Below are positions 52,040 to 61,878 of a stretch of 64,000 nucleotides of DNA, piece after piece (within the stretch, counting starts at the first letter, position 1; each line of letters starts with the position of its first letter). The notes below the pieces were generated by a model. It searched no databases. It was given only the letters and a program-made list of their open reading frames with translations, and was not told the DNA's origin. The stretch is from Methanobacterium sp. (lineage in GTDB: Archaea; Methanobacteriota; Methanobacteria; Methanobacteriales; Methanobacteriaceae), in contig NZ_JBCFBO010000001.1 in NCBI RefSeq assembly GCF_038562635.1, forward strand, positions 124,001-188,000. Reading direction: 5' to 3'. The position numbers were made by a program, and so were the translations under genes.

Positions 52040-53995
52040 ATGACAGGATTTAAACTCAATTCAAATTATAAACCATTGGGAGATCAGCCAAAAGCAATAA
52101 ATTCGCTTGTAAATGGTATAAATGATGGATTAAAGCATCAAACATTACTTGGAGTTACAGGATCCGGAAAAACATTTACCATGGCAAATGTGATTAAAGA
52201 AGTAAATAAACCCACATTGGTCATGTCACACAATAAAACACTTGCTGCACAGCTTTATGAAGAATTTAAAGAATTTTTCCCTGAAAATGCTGTGGAATAT
52301 TTTGTAAGTTATTATGACTACTACCAGCCAGAAGCATATATCCCCCATACAGACACTTTTATAGATAAGGAAGCCAGTATAAATGACGAAATAGACCAGA
52401 TGAGACACTCAGCAACACAATCACTGCTTTCAAGGGATGATGTGATAGTAGTTTCAAGTGTCTCATGTATATATGGTATTGGATCTCCTGAGGACTATGG
52501 AGATCACTTGCTGCATATGAGAGTTGGAGAAACGATGGAACGAGAGGAAATATTATCAAAACTCGTCCATATCCAGTATGAAAGAAATGATATAGATTTT
52601 ACAAGGGGGAAATTTAGAGCTAGGGGAGATGTTATAGAGATATTTCCAGTTCACGGGTCACTTCCTGTAAGGATAGAACTTTTTGGAGATGAGATAGATG
52701 GAATATCTTATATAGACCCTTTGAGGGGAAATGCAGCTAAAAAAATCGATAGAATAACCATATTTCCTGCAAAGCACTTTGTTATTTCTGATAGTAAAAT
52801 GCAGAAGGCATTAAACGGAATTGAAACCGAACTGGAAGATAGGTTAACTATTTTAAGGTCTCAAAATAAATTACTGGAAGCACAACGCCTTGAACAGAGA
52901 ACAAGGTTTGACATGGAAATGCTTCAGGAAATGGGATATTGTCCTGGAGTTGAAAATTATTCGCTGCATTTAAGCGGCAGAAAATGGGGCAGTATGCCTC
53001 ACACACTTATAAAATATTTTCCGGAGAATTTTTTAACTATAATTGATGAATCTCACGTTACAGTGCCTCAAATTGGTGGGATGTATGCTGGAGATCGTGC
53101 ACGTAAGGATTCACTTGTAAATTATGGATTCAGGCTTCCATCGGCTCGTGAAAATCGCCCGCTCAATTTTGAGGAGTTTGAAAGTATAATGAATCAGGTG
53201 ATTTATGTTTCTGCAACTCCTGCAAATTATGAACTCGCAAAAAGTCAGAATACTGTAGAACAGATTATAAGACCTACAGGGCTCATTGATCCAAAGGTGA
53301 TAATCAAACCAGTTAAAGGGCAGGTAGATCACCTTTTAGGGGAAGTTCAAAAAAGGATTAAGAAAAATCAGAGAATACTGGTAACTACATTAACTAAAAA
53401 AATGGCAGAAGACCTTACAGATTATTATGCAAAAATTGGAGTTAAAGTAAGGTACCTCCACTCAGAAATAAGTACGCTGGAACGTATTGAAATTATCGAT
53501 GACCTCAGACGTGGTGAATTCGACTGTCTTGTGGGAGTAAACTTACTCAGGGAAGGACTGGACCTTCCAGAGGTATCTTTAATCGGAATTCTTGATGCAG
53601 ATAAAGAAGGATTTCTCCGTTCTGAAACATCACTTATCCAGACAATAGGGCGGGCAGCAAGGAACGTAGAAGGAGAAGTAGTTATATATGCTGATGAAAT
53701 CACAAAATCTGTAGAATCGGCAGTTAGAATTACTAACAATAGGAGAAAACTGCAGATTGAATATAATAAAAAGCACAATATAACACCAAAAACTGTGGTA
53801 AGATCCATTAAGGAAAAAGAGAAAAAAGATAAAATTGAATTAATAGATGATATTGAAAGCATGCCAAAAGATGAACTTCGCTTACTTATTAAAGATTTAG
53901 AGCATGAAATGACATTGGCAGCAAAGAAACTTGATTTTGAAAAAGCTGCAAAGCTTAGAGATAAAATCAGCATTCTAGAAGGGGTTTCGAAGTAA
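52040..53995 (+). CDS. uvrB: excinuclease ABC subunit B
   Basis: 651 residues. Helicase-like damage verifier of bacterial-type nucleotide excision repair. Walker A LLGVTGSGKTFTMAN near residue 40, the beta-hairpin segment YFVSYYDYYQPEAYIPHTDTFIDKEA, DESHVTVPQIGGMY (Walker B), and helicase motifs VGVNLLREGLDLPEV and QTIGRAARN. The C-terminal UVR motif (LAAKKLDFEKAAKLRDKI) contacts UvrA or UvrC. AGAGGAAAGAG precedes ATG. Shares TAATG with uvrA. Confidence 0.96.
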   Translation: MTGFKLNSNYKPLGDQPKAINSLVNGINDGLKHQTLLGVTGSGKTFTMANVIKEVNKPTLVMSHNKTLAAQLYEEFKEFFPENAVEYFVSYYDYYQPEAYIPHTDTFIDKEASINDEIDQMRHSATQSLLSRDDVIVVSSVSCIYGIGSPEDYGDHLLHMRVGETMEREEILSKLVHIQYERNDIDFTRGKFRARGDVIEIFPVHGSLPVRIELFGDEIDGISYIDPLRGNAAKKIDRITIFPAKHFVISDSKMQKALNGIETELEDRLTILRSQNKLLEAQRLEQRTRFDMEMLQEMGYCPGVENYSLHLSGRKWGSMPHTLIKYFPENFLTIIDESHVTVPQIGGMYAGDRARKDSLVNYGFRLPSARENRPLNFEEFESIMNQVIYVSATPANYELAKSQNTVEQIIRPTGLIDPKVIIKPVKGQVDHLLGEVQKRIKKNQRILVTTLTKKMAEDLTDYYAKIGVKVRYLHSEISTLERIEIIDDLRRGEFDCLVGVNLLREGLDLPEVSLIGILDADKEGFLRSETSLIQTIGRAARNVEGEVVIYADEITKSVESAVRITNNRRKLQIEYNKKHNITPKTVVRSIKEKEKKDKIELIDDIESMPKDELRLLIKDLEHEMTLAAKKLDFEKAAKLRDKISILEGVSK

Positions 53996-56901
53996 TGAAT
54001 ACAAAGAAAGATAATATAACCATAAAGGGTGCAAGGGAACACAATCTTAAAAATATAGATGTTACACTACCAAGGGATAAATTTGTTGTAATTACAGGAC
54101 TCAGCGGTTCTGGAAAATCATCCCTTGCATTTGATACAATTTATGCTGAAGGGCAGAGGAGATATGTAGAATCTCTTTCAGCTTATGCGAGGCAATTTTT
54201 AGGGCAGATGAAAAAACCTGAAGTTGATTATATAGAAGGGCTTTCGCCTGCTATATCCATTGACCAGAAAACCACTAAAGTAAATCCTAGATCAACAGTA
54301 GGGACAGTAACAGAGATATATGATTATTTAAGGCTTTTATATGCACGGATTGGTATTCCACACTGCTACAACTGTGGAAAACCTATATCTCAGCAAACTT
54401 CGGGTCAGATAGTTGATAATATCTACAAAGAAGAAGAAAAGACTAAAGTACAGATCATGGCTCCTGTTGTTAAAGACAGGAAAGGGGAACATCAGAAAAT
54501 GTTCGAAGACCTCCAAAAAAAGGGATTTGTAAGAGTAAGGGTTGACGGTGATATATTAAGTCTGGATGAAAATATTGATCTTGACAAGAACAAAAAACAC
54601 ACCGTTGAAGTCGTTGTAGACAGGTTAGTTATAAGATACGATGTTGATTTTAAAAGGCGGCTTGCCGATTCAGTTGAAACTGCTCTTGAGCTTGGCGAAG
54701 GATTAATAGTAGCGCTCTACGAAAAAGATGGTGAAAAGGAAGAAAAAGTGTTCAGCGAGCACTTTGCGTGTACGGACTGTAATATAAACTTTGAAGAAAT
54801 AAGTCCCCGGACATTTTCATTTAACAACCCTCACGGGGCATGTCCAGAGTGTAATGGGCTTGGAAGTAAAATGGAGATAGATACAGACTTAGTAGTCCCT
54901 GATAGTAGTTTATCACTTGAAGAAGGGGCAATTCTTCCATGGAGTAAATCCAAGAACAAGGATAATTACTACCACCAGATGCTTGAAGCAGTTGCAGACC
55001 ACTATGGGTTTAGCATGGACATTCCCTTTGACGAACTACCCAAAAAATACCAGAACATAGTTCTTTACGGGTCATCTGAAAGAATTGATTTTACATTTAG
55101 ACGAAAAGGTAGAGTACACCATGTAAAACGGAAATTTGAAGGTGCAGTAAAGAGAATGGAACGTCTATTTATGGATACCAAATCAAATTACATGAGAAGT
55201 TACATAGGACAGTTTATGAGTGATAGGAAGTGCCCTGCATGTAATGGTACAAGGTTACGCCCTGAAAGCAGATCTGTTACAGTAGGTGACAGGACTATAT
55301 CTGCAGTTGTGGCAATGCCTATAAAAGAGTCATATAAATTCTTTGAAGAGCTTGAACTTACCAAAATGCAGCATTTCATTGGAAAAGAAATCCTAAAAGA
55401 GATAAGGGAACGTTTAAGATTTCTATCTGATGTTGGGCTTGATTATATTACATTGGATAGGTCTTCTGGTACACTTTCTGGAGGGGAAGCCCAGAGAATT
55501 CGTCTTGCAACACAAATAGGCTCTGGTCTGGTGGGAGTTCTTTATATACTCGATGAACCAAGTATTGGACTGCACCAGAGGGACAATACTCGACTTATTG
55601 AAACGTTGAAAAAATTGAGGGATATTGGAAATACTCTGATTGTTGTAGAACACGATGAAGAAACTATACTCTCTGCAGACTATGTTGTAGATATAGGTCC
55701 TGGAGCAGGTGAGCATGGTGGAAGGGTAACTGCAACTGGAACGCCACTGGAAATAATGAATAATCCTGACTCTATAACTGGAAAATATCTATCTAGAAAT
55801 GAGACTATAGACTTTCCAAAAGAGCGTACAAAACCTAACGGGAAGTTCATTACTGTAAAAGGTGCAAGACAGAATAACCTAAAAAATATAGATGTAAAAA
55901 TACCTCTTGGAGTGTTTACATGTGTTACTGGGGTTTCTGGCTCTGGAAAAAGTACTCTCGTAAATGATGTGCTTTATAAAGGTCTTTATGGGGAATTTAA
56001 TAGAAAGCCTATAACTACAGGAAAACATGATGAGATCACAGGGGTTTCTAATATTGACAAGGTAATTATAATTGACCAATCCCCAATTGGACGTACTCCT
56101 AGGTCGAATCCAGCTACTTACACCGGCGTATTTACATATATCCGGGAAATATTTGCTGAAACTCTTGCATCTAAAAAGAGAGGTTATAAACCCGGTAGGT
56201 TCAGTTTCAATGTAAAAGGCGGACGATGCGAGGCATGCAGTGGTGATGGAATAATTAAAATTGAGATGCACTTTTTGGCAGATGTATATGTGCCGTGTGA
56301 AGTGTGCAAAGGGAAGCGTTACAACAAGGAAACTCTGGATGTGAGGTATAAAGGTAAAAACATTGCAGATGTGCTGGATATGACAGTTGAAGAGGCACTC
56401 CAATTCTTCAGAAATGTTCCACGTATACAGAAAAAACTTCAAACCCTTGATGATGTTGGGCTTGGTTATATTAAACTTGGGCAGCCCGCAACAACACTTT
56501 CAGGTGGGGAAGCCCAGCGTGTGAAACTTTCAAAAGAGTTAAGCCGGCAAAGCACTGGTAAAACACTTTATATACTTGACGAACCAACCACAGGACTTCA
56601 CTTTGCAGATATTAAAAAGCTTCTCCAGGTTCTTGGTAGATTAAGGGATTCTGGGAACACAGTCCTGGTCATAGAACATAATCTGGACGTTATAAAAACA
56701 GCAGATTATATTATAGACCTGGGCCCCGAAGGAGGGGATGAGGGAGGTCTTGTTATTGCAGAAGGTACTCCTGAAGAAGTTGCATTAAGTGGCACATATA
56801 CAGGAGAATTTTTAAATAAGATTTTAAATGAGAAACCACTAATTTCTTCTATTGAATCAGGCGATGATGTAATTTCAGAGGGGTCTTCGGGTAACAAGTA
56901 A
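53995..56901 (+). CDS. uvrA: excinuclease ABC subunit A
   Basis: 968 residues. Damage-recognition ATPase of the UvrABC system with two ABC modules: Walker A GLSGSGKSSLAF near residue 35 and GVSGSGKSTLVN near residue 650; signature motifs SGGEAQRIRLA and SGGEAQRVKLS. Zinc sites include CFNCGKPI-like 'CYNCGKPI', CPACNGTRLRP and CEACSGDGIIK with CEVCKG. Full length and intact motifs indicate a working protein. Overlaps the uvrB stop by one base. Confidence 0.96.
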   Translation: MNTKKDNITIKGAREHNLKNIDVTLPRDKFVVITGLSGSGKSSLAFDTIYAEGQRRYVESLSAYARQFLGQMKKPEVDYIEGLSPAISIDQKTTKVNPRSTVGTVTEIYDYLRLLYARIGIPHCYNCGKPISQQTSGQIVDNIYKEEEKTKVQIMAPVVKDRKGEHQKMFEDLQKKGFVRVRVDGDILSLDENIDLDKNKKHTVEVVVDRLVIRYDVDFKRRLADSVETALELGEGLIVALYEKDGEKEEKVFSEHFACTDCNINFEEISPRTFSFNNPHGACPECNGLGSKMEIDTDLVVPDSSLSLEEGAILPWSKSKNKDNYYHQMLEAVADHYGFSMDIPFDELPKKYQNIVLYGSSERIDFTFRRKGRVHHVKRKFEGAVKRMERLFMDTKSNYMRSYIGQFMSDRKCPACNGTRLRPESRSVTVGDRTISAVVAMPIKESYKFFEELELTKMQHFIGKEILKEIRERLRFLSDVGLDYITLDRSSGTLSGGEAQRIRLATQIGSGLVGVLYILDEPSIGLHQRDNTRLIETLKKLRDIGNTLIVVEHDEETILSADYVVDIGPGAGEHGGRVTATGTPLEIMNNPDSITGKYLSRNETIDFPKERTKPNGKFITVKGARQNNLKNIDVKIPLGVFTCVTGVSGSGKSTLVNDVLYKGLYGEFNRKPITTGKHDEITGVSNIDKVIIIDQSPIGRTPRSNPATYTGVFTYIREIFAETLASKKRGYKPGRFSFNVKGGRCEACSGDGIIKIEMHFLADVYVPCEVCKGKRYNKETLDVRYKGKNIADVLDMTVEEALQFFRNVPRIQKKLQTLDDVGLGYIKLGQPATTLSGGEAQRVKLSKELSRQSTGKTLYILDEPTTGLHFADIKKLLQVLGRLRDSGNTVLVIEHNLDVIKTADYIIDLGPEGGDEGGLVIAEGTPEEVALSGTYTGEFLNKILNEKPLISSIESGDDVISEGSSGNK

Positions 56902-57128
56902 ATTTAATCTGTAGTTTATAGAATATTTAAAAAGTAAATTTACTTTTTTTAACTTATTTATTTCATCTCAAACTTCTTTTTTTGGCTTATAAGTTTGTAT
57001 GATTTGGTTAAAATCGTATAATAACCTATTAAAACTATTAGTTTTATTAATGAAAGATTCTAATATAAACACTAAATCGTGGCAGTGATGAAAAGGGTAT
57101 TTCTAAGATATAAAGTGTGTGTGCAACA

Positions 57129-59216
57129 ATGAAATTACGAGAAAAAACACTGGTACTCCTTGGAATAACTATAACATGTTCAATTATTGTTATGTACCTG
57201 GCTTCAAATGTTGTTTTAATGGGGGGATTTCAAACACTTGAAGAACAAAACACACTCCAGAACATCCAGCTAGCTACAAATGTGCTTTCAGGTGAAATTT
57301 CTGATTTAAATAAAACTATTAATGACTGGGCAGTATGGGATGACACGTATATTTTCATACAGAATCATAATTCGAGATATATACAAAGTAATCTTTTAAA
57401 TTCTACTTTTACTGATCTGAAACTTAATCTGGTTATTTATGTTGATAATTCGGGAAATATTGTCTATGGCAAAGAATTCGATCTTCAAAAAAAGGAAGAA
57501 AAACCTGTTTCTGAAAGTATTAAGAAGTATATATCTAAAGATAACATTTTACTGAGCTCGCAAGATGGTGTAAAAGGGATTATCATGCTTCCAGAGGGGC
57601 CGATGATAATTGATTCACATCCCATTTTAACTTCAAATGGAGATGGTCCAAGTAGAGGGACATTAATCTTCGGCCGATATTTAAATGATGTTGAAATTCA
57701 GCATTTATCTGGTGAAATACAGTCTTCCCTTACATTGGTTAGTTACAACGATTCCAATATGCCTGCTGATTTTCAAACTGCACGCGATTCGATGTCTCAA
57801 AGTTCTCCATTTTTTATTAAACCAATAAATGATAGTTATATTGCGGGTTATGCTCTTATAAATGATATTAATGGAAAACCTGCATTTATTTTAAAGACAG
57901 AAAGACCAAGAGGTTTTTATAAAGAATATCAAAATACAATATCTTATTTTATAGCATCTCTGTTAGTAATATGCTGTCTTCTTGCTGTAATAACTCTAAT
58001 TTATCTAGATAGGTCTATACTCTCTAAATTATCTAGATTTAGTAAGGATATTTCTATTATAGGTAAAAAAGGTGATCTCTCTACACGTATACTTGCTGAT
58101 GGAGAAGATGAACTTTCATCTTTAGCAGAATCAATTAATGGCATGTTATCAAGAATAGAAACTTCACAGGATCAATTAAAAAAATCAGAACTGGAATTTC
58201 GCTCTTTAGTAGAATTAGCTAATAATTCAATTGTTTTAACAGATAATGCTGGCAAAATTATGTTATGGAATAGAAGTGCACAGCGTATGTTTGGATACAG
58301 TGAAAATGAGATTTTAGGAAAGCCAATTTCAATTTTATTTCCAGATGAATACCATGAATCTTACCAGAAAGTGATGGATAACCCATATAATTCTGCTAAT
58401 TCTCAAAATATGGGAGTAATTTACGAGTCATATGGATTTAAAAAGGATAAAAGCAGGTTCATGCTGGAAATTTCACATATTTCATGGAAGATAAAGAATG
58501 AGAAGTTTTACTGTGCAATTATAAGGGATATTACTGATGGTAAACAGGCAGAAAATGAAATTAAAGAATCTTTAAGAGAAAAAGAAGCGCTGTTAATGGA
58601 AATTCACCACAGAGTTAAAAATAATATGCAGATAATTTCAAGTTTGCTATCCCTTCAAAGTAGATATATAAAGGATAAAGATGCATTTGAAGTTTTTAAG
58701 GAAAGCCAAAATCGTGTTAAATCTATGGCTATGATTCATGAAAGGCTTTATAATTCTAAAGGACTTGCAAAAATTGATTTTGCAGGATATATTAGGAATC
58801 TGGTAGATGATCTGTTTGATTCTTATGGAGTTAATCATGATGATGTTAAGATCGACATCAGTGCAGATAAGATTTTTTTAAATGCGGATACTGCCATACC
58901 TGTTGGTCTTATAATAAATGAACTTGTAACTAATTCTTTAAAATATGCTTTTCCAGCTGAAAATAGTGATCATGAAGAGAGCATGATATACATAAAATTT
59001 CATAGGAATAATAAAAATATTCTATTAGTTGTGGGGGATAATGGTATAGGGCTTCCAGAAGACTTAGATTTACAACATTCAGAAACACTGGGCTTACGTC
59101 TTGTACTTTCATTAGTAGACCAGATTAATGGGACAGTTGAACTTCGCGGTAACGATCAAACAGAATTCCGAATTATTTTCACACAAATTGAGCAAAATAG
59201 TCCATTAAACAATTAG
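57129..59216 (+). CDS. membrane sensor histidine kinase: CHASE4, HAMP, PAS, HisKA_2
   Basis: 695 residues. Membrane helix at about 7-30, an extracytoplasmic domain with ISDLNKTINDWAVWDDTYIFIQ typical of CHASE4, a second helix near 275-295, HAMP, a PAS domain at about 355-475 and the phospho-acceptor helix LLMEIHHRVKNNMQIISSLLSLQ with His493/His494. The ATP-binding domain has NELVTNSLKYAF and DNGIGLPED. This HisKA_2/HWE-like type is common in Methanobacteriales. No response regulator is adjacent; the one at 47.5 kb is a possible partner. ATG 57129 chosen over GTG 57117. Confidence 0.9.
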   Translation: MKLREKTLVLLGITITCSIIVMYLASNVVLMGGFQTLEEQNTLQNIQLATNVLSGEISDLNKTINDWAVWDDTYIFIQNHNSRYIQSNLLNSTFTDLKLNLVIYVDNSGNIVYGKEFDLQKKEEKPVSESIKKYISKDNILLSSQDGVKGIIMLPEGPMIIDSHPILTSNGDGPSRGTLIFGRYLNDVEIQHLSGEIQSSLTLVSYNDSNMPADFQTARDSMSQSSPFFIKPINDSYIAGYALINDINGKPAFILKTERPRGFYKEYQNTISYFIASLLVICCLLAVITLIYLDRSILSKLSRFSKDISIIGKKGDLSTRILADGEDELSSLAESINGMLSRIETSQDQLKKSELEFRSLVELANNSIVLTDNAGKIMLWNRSAQRMFGYSENEILGKPISILFPDEYHESYQKVMDNPYNSANSQNMGVIYESYGFKKDKSRFMLEISHISWKIKNEKFYCAIIRDITDGKQAENEIKESLREKEALLMEIHHRVKNNMQIISSLLSLQSRYIKDKDAFEVFKESQNRVKSMAMIHERLYNSKGLAKIDFAGYIRNLVDDLFDSYGVNHDDVKIDISADKIFLNADTAIPVGLIINELVTNSLKYAFPAENSDHEESMIYIKFHRNNKNILLVVGDNGIGLPEDLDLQHSETLGLRLVLSLVDQINGTVELRGNDQTEFRIIFTQIEQNSPLNN

Positions 59217-59397
59217 TATATTAAATTTCAGGAATGATATTTATTCTTAATTTTATACTTTTTTAAGGCTCTACTAATTTAATTAAGTTATTAAATCATT
59301 GTTTTTTAAATAACCAAAAATAAATTATGTCTTTAGATACATAATAAGACTATCCTATTTAATTAGGGAGATGTTATTTACCTGAGGAGGTAATCTT
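59217..59397 (+). promoter_or_regulatory. spacer with strong ribosome binding site for DUF362 gene
   Basis: T-rich terminator-like sequence follows the kinase gene. GAGGAGGT at 59384-59391 is one of the strongest binding sites in the window, yet no ATG, GTG or TTG lies in frame close behind it. Confidence 0.6.
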
Positions 59398-60312
59398 ATA
59401 GGTCAAAATAAGAAATGTAAAGTATTTTTAGTTAAAACTAAAGATAGATACTCAGGAATAAATAATTTAATGGATCATTTTAAAATAGATGAATTTTCAG
59501 GGGATAAAGTTGCATTAAAATCTAATTTTAACAGTGCTGATCCTTTTCCAGCTTCAACACACATTGATACACTTCATGCAATAATTAAAAAACTGAATGA
59601 ATCTAATGTCACGGGTTTAACTTTAGCCGAGCGTAGTGGAATGGGTAACACCCGCCAGGTACTTGAGAAAATGGGAGTTTTTGAATTATCAGATAAACTC
59701 GGCTTTGAAGTCGTTGTGCTTGATGAAGAAGATAGAAATGAATGGGTGAAGGTTGAAAAAGAAGGAACTCACTGGGTTAAGGGATTTTATATATCAAAAC
59801 TATTTCTGGAATCTGATAGAGTTGTCCAGACGTGTTGTCTTAAAACACATAGATTTGGGGGCAATTTTACATTATCACTTAAAAATTCTGTTGGAATCGT
59901 TGCAAAAAGACTGCCTAACGGTTTATATAATTATATGGCTGAATTACATGTGTCTCCCTATCAGAGACTTATGATTGCTGAAATTAATAAGCACTACAAT
60001 GTTGATCTGATCGTTATGGATGCTATAAATGCTTTTATAACAAAGGGACCTGAGCAGGGAGAAGTTGTGGAGCCAAATCTTATTCTTGCATCCGCTGATC
60101 GAGTGGCAATGGATGCAGTAGGGGTTGCAATCCTTAGAAATTATGGTGTTAAAACGAGTATCAGTAAGGGCCCAATTTTTGAGCTGGATCAAATTCGAAG
60201 AGCAGCAGAACTAGGTGTTGGGGTTGAATCTGCACAAGAAATTGAATTAGTTCCATTAAACGATGCGAGCCACGGCGATGCAGATAGTATAAGGAAGATA
60301 CTTGAAGGATAA
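59398..60312 (+). CDS. DUF362 family protein, probably from a non-standard start
   Basis: About 304 residues. The frame upstream of ATG 59470 reads NKKCKVFLVKTKDRYSGINNLMDHFKID, as expected for the N-terminus of DUF362 proteins, and begins just after GAGGAGGT. Since TGA at 59383 closes the frame, translation must start at 59386-59410; ATA 59398 has the best spacing. Later segments GLTLAERSGMG, CLKTHRFGGNFTLSLKNSVGIVA and VVMDAINAFITKGPEQGEV fit the family, which has unknown, possibly redox-linked, function. Confidence 0.8.
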   Translation: MGQNKKCKVFLVKTKDRYSGINNLMDHFKIDEFSGDKVALKSNFNSADPFPASTHIDTLHAIIKKLNESNVTGLTLAERSGMGNTRQVLEKMGVFELSDKLGFEVVVLDEEDRNEWVKVEKEGTHWVKGFYISKLFLESDRVVQTCCLKTHRFGGNFTLSLKNSVGIVAKRLPNGLYNYMAELHVSPYQRLMIAEINKHYNVDLIVMDAINAFITKGPEQGEVVEPNLILASADRVAMDAVGVAILRNYGVKTSISKGPIFELDQIRRAAELGVGVESAQEIELVPLNDASHGDADSIRKILEG

Positions 60313-60364
60313 ACCTTGAAATTCTATTTTTATATTTTAAAGTTTATTAAGGAGTACTTATCAC

Positions 60365-60979
60365 ATGCGTGATACTCGAGATGATAAAACAAGGTTTCAT
60401 CAGGATAATTTAATTATAGAACCGCATAGGCCCAATTTAAAAGAGAAACTTTTCTTTTTACTTTCAGGGATAATAGTTAGTATTCCTATAACTCTCCTTT
60501 TTGGATCATTTACAAGAAATTTTTTAGATGTTTTCCCTTCTTTTTTTGCCAGTCTAATTTCAATAATTATTTTTACTCCATTTATTGAAGAGTTTGCCAA
60601 AGCATACCCTTTATTTTATAGACATGGTGAAACTGAAAGATCCATTTTTATTTTAGGATTCTTAGTTGGTCTAGGATTTGGTATAACGGAATTTATACTG
60701 TATGTATTCGTACTTAATATACCCGTAATAGTGAGACTGCCTGGAATTTTATTTCATGCATCAGTCACGTCTATAGTTGCATATGGTATTGCAAAAAAGC
60801 AGCCTTTAAAATTTTATTTAATTGCTGTTGGTTTACACATCTTGAATAACTTTTCAGCAATGATTGAAACTGGAGATATTGGTGTTATTGTAGCTAATGT
60901 TGGTGCTTATTATCTTTGTTTGATGTTTTACTTTAAGACTACTGAGCAGTTTATTGATGGTAGTTATTTTGTTGATTAA
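60365..60979 (+). CDS. PrsW-like intramembrane protease
   Basis: 204 residues with about six to eight membrane helices. IFTPFIEEFAKAYPLFYR carries the EExxK-like motif, GLGFGITEF the second conserved Glu, and ILFHASVTSIVAYG the conserved His of the PrsW/CPBP-type glutamic proteases. Bacterial PrsW cleaves anti-sigma factors; archaeal targets are unknown. GGAGTACTTATC before ATG is a fair binding site. 52 bases downstream of the DUF362 gene, so perhaps co-transcribed. Confidence 0.8.
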   Translation: MRDTRDDKTRFHQDNLIIEPHRPNLKEKLFFLLSGIIVSIPITLLFGSFTRNFLDVFPSFFASLISIIIFTPFIEEFAKAYPLFYRHGETERSIFILGFLVGLGFGITEFILYVFVLNIPVIVRLPGILFHASVTSIVAYGIAKKQPLKFYLIAVGLHILNNFSAMIETGDIGVIVANVGAYYLCLMFYFKTTEQFIDGSYFVD

Positions 60980-61094
60980 CGATTAAAAATAGATATTTCA
61001 ATAAAATACAGTTAAATTAAGCTTACTAAAACTAAAAAATAAAATATAATTTAAAAAAATTAAGTTTATGAAATAATGACTTTCATGAATTTAA

Positions 61095-61331
61095 TTATTC
61101 TACTATTTCAGCAAAACCAAAGTTTCTTCTTATAGAAGTGATTTTAATTTTGACTTCATCGCCTATTTTGGCGCCTGTTACAAAAACAACAAATCCTTCT
61201 ATTCTTGCGATTCCATCGCCGTCTCTTCCAAGATCTTCAATTTTAACATCGTATTCTTCGCCTTCGTTTAAAGGAGAAGAAGAATTTCCTCTATTTGAGT
61301 AATTATCTCTTCCGTAATTATTATTAAACAA
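61095..61331 (-). CDS. TRAM-domain protein
   Basis: 78 residues. An Asn/Ser/Arg-rich flexible N-terminus (1-22) and a TRAM domain: EGEEYDVKIEDLGRDGDGIARIEGFVVFVTGAKIGDEVKIKITSIRRNFGFAEIVE. Single TRAM proteins of archaea bind RNA and act as RNA chaperones, in some species at low temperature. TTG start, with AGGACGTGATG upstream. Confidence 0.9.
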   Translation of the reverse strand: MFNNNYGRDNYSNRGNSSSPLNEGEEYDVKIEDLGRDGDGIARIEGFVVFVTGAKIGDEVKIKITSIRRNFGFAEIVE

Positions 61332-61639
61332 TTCATCACGTCCTAAATAAGGCCATAAATGACCTGTATACAGTTTGATTTATAGGTATATATAGTTATG
61401 CTATTTTTTTAATTTTTAAAAGAATTTTAGATTTTTTAATAAGCGTTTGTAACTGGAATATACTCTAAAATTTTAATAAATTTATTTTCATAAAAATTTT
61501 CTAAAAATATATAGTATCTTGAAGATTTTAGTTAATTTAATGCCTTTTTAAGACAGTACAATTAAAATTAGAAATTTTATAAAAAAAATATATTTGAAAA
61601 ATTCAGGTAAATTATTTTAGATTTTATTATTAAAAGATA
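61332..61639. other. gene-free AT-rich spacer
   Basis: Promoter region of the TRAM gene and the 3' flank of the tautomerase gene. TATATATAG around 61388 is TATA-like on either strand. Nothing else recognised. Confidence 0.5.
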
Positions 61640-61825
61640 TTATTTCCTGTTGCATAACAGAATATTTCCTGTGCCCACGTTTTCAGCTTCAACTTCCCTT
61701 ATTATAGTCACCATTGCTTCTACTGGTAATCCCATTATTTTACTTGCACTTTCTGCAATAGTTTTTACAAGTTCTTCTTTTTGCTGTTTTGTTAATTTAG
61801 GTCCTTCTATTGTAATTACAGGCAT
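61640..61825 (-). CDS. 4-oxalocrotonate tautomerase family protein
   Basis: 61 residues, the standard subunit size. MPVITIEGPKLTKQQKEELVKTIAESAS shows Pro at position 2, the catalytic N-terminal proline after Met removal. ATG 61825 is set by AGGAGTGATATC and by the need for that proline; the longer frame to 61867 would block it. The natural substrate is unknown. It sits 53 bases downstream of an oxidoreductase gene on the same strand. Confidence 0.88.
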   Translation of the reverse strand: MPVITIEGPKLTKQQKEELVKTIAESASKIMGLPVEAMVTIIREVEAENVGTGNILLCNRK

Positions 61826-61878
61826 GATATCACTCCTTAAATTTATTGGATAATTGTTTATTTTCAATGCTTAAATAG

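Noticed and set aside
53425..54042. 205-codon minus-strand ORF over the uvrB/uvrA junction.
   Set aside because: Antisense shadow; Ser/Leu/Phe-rich and without family pattern.
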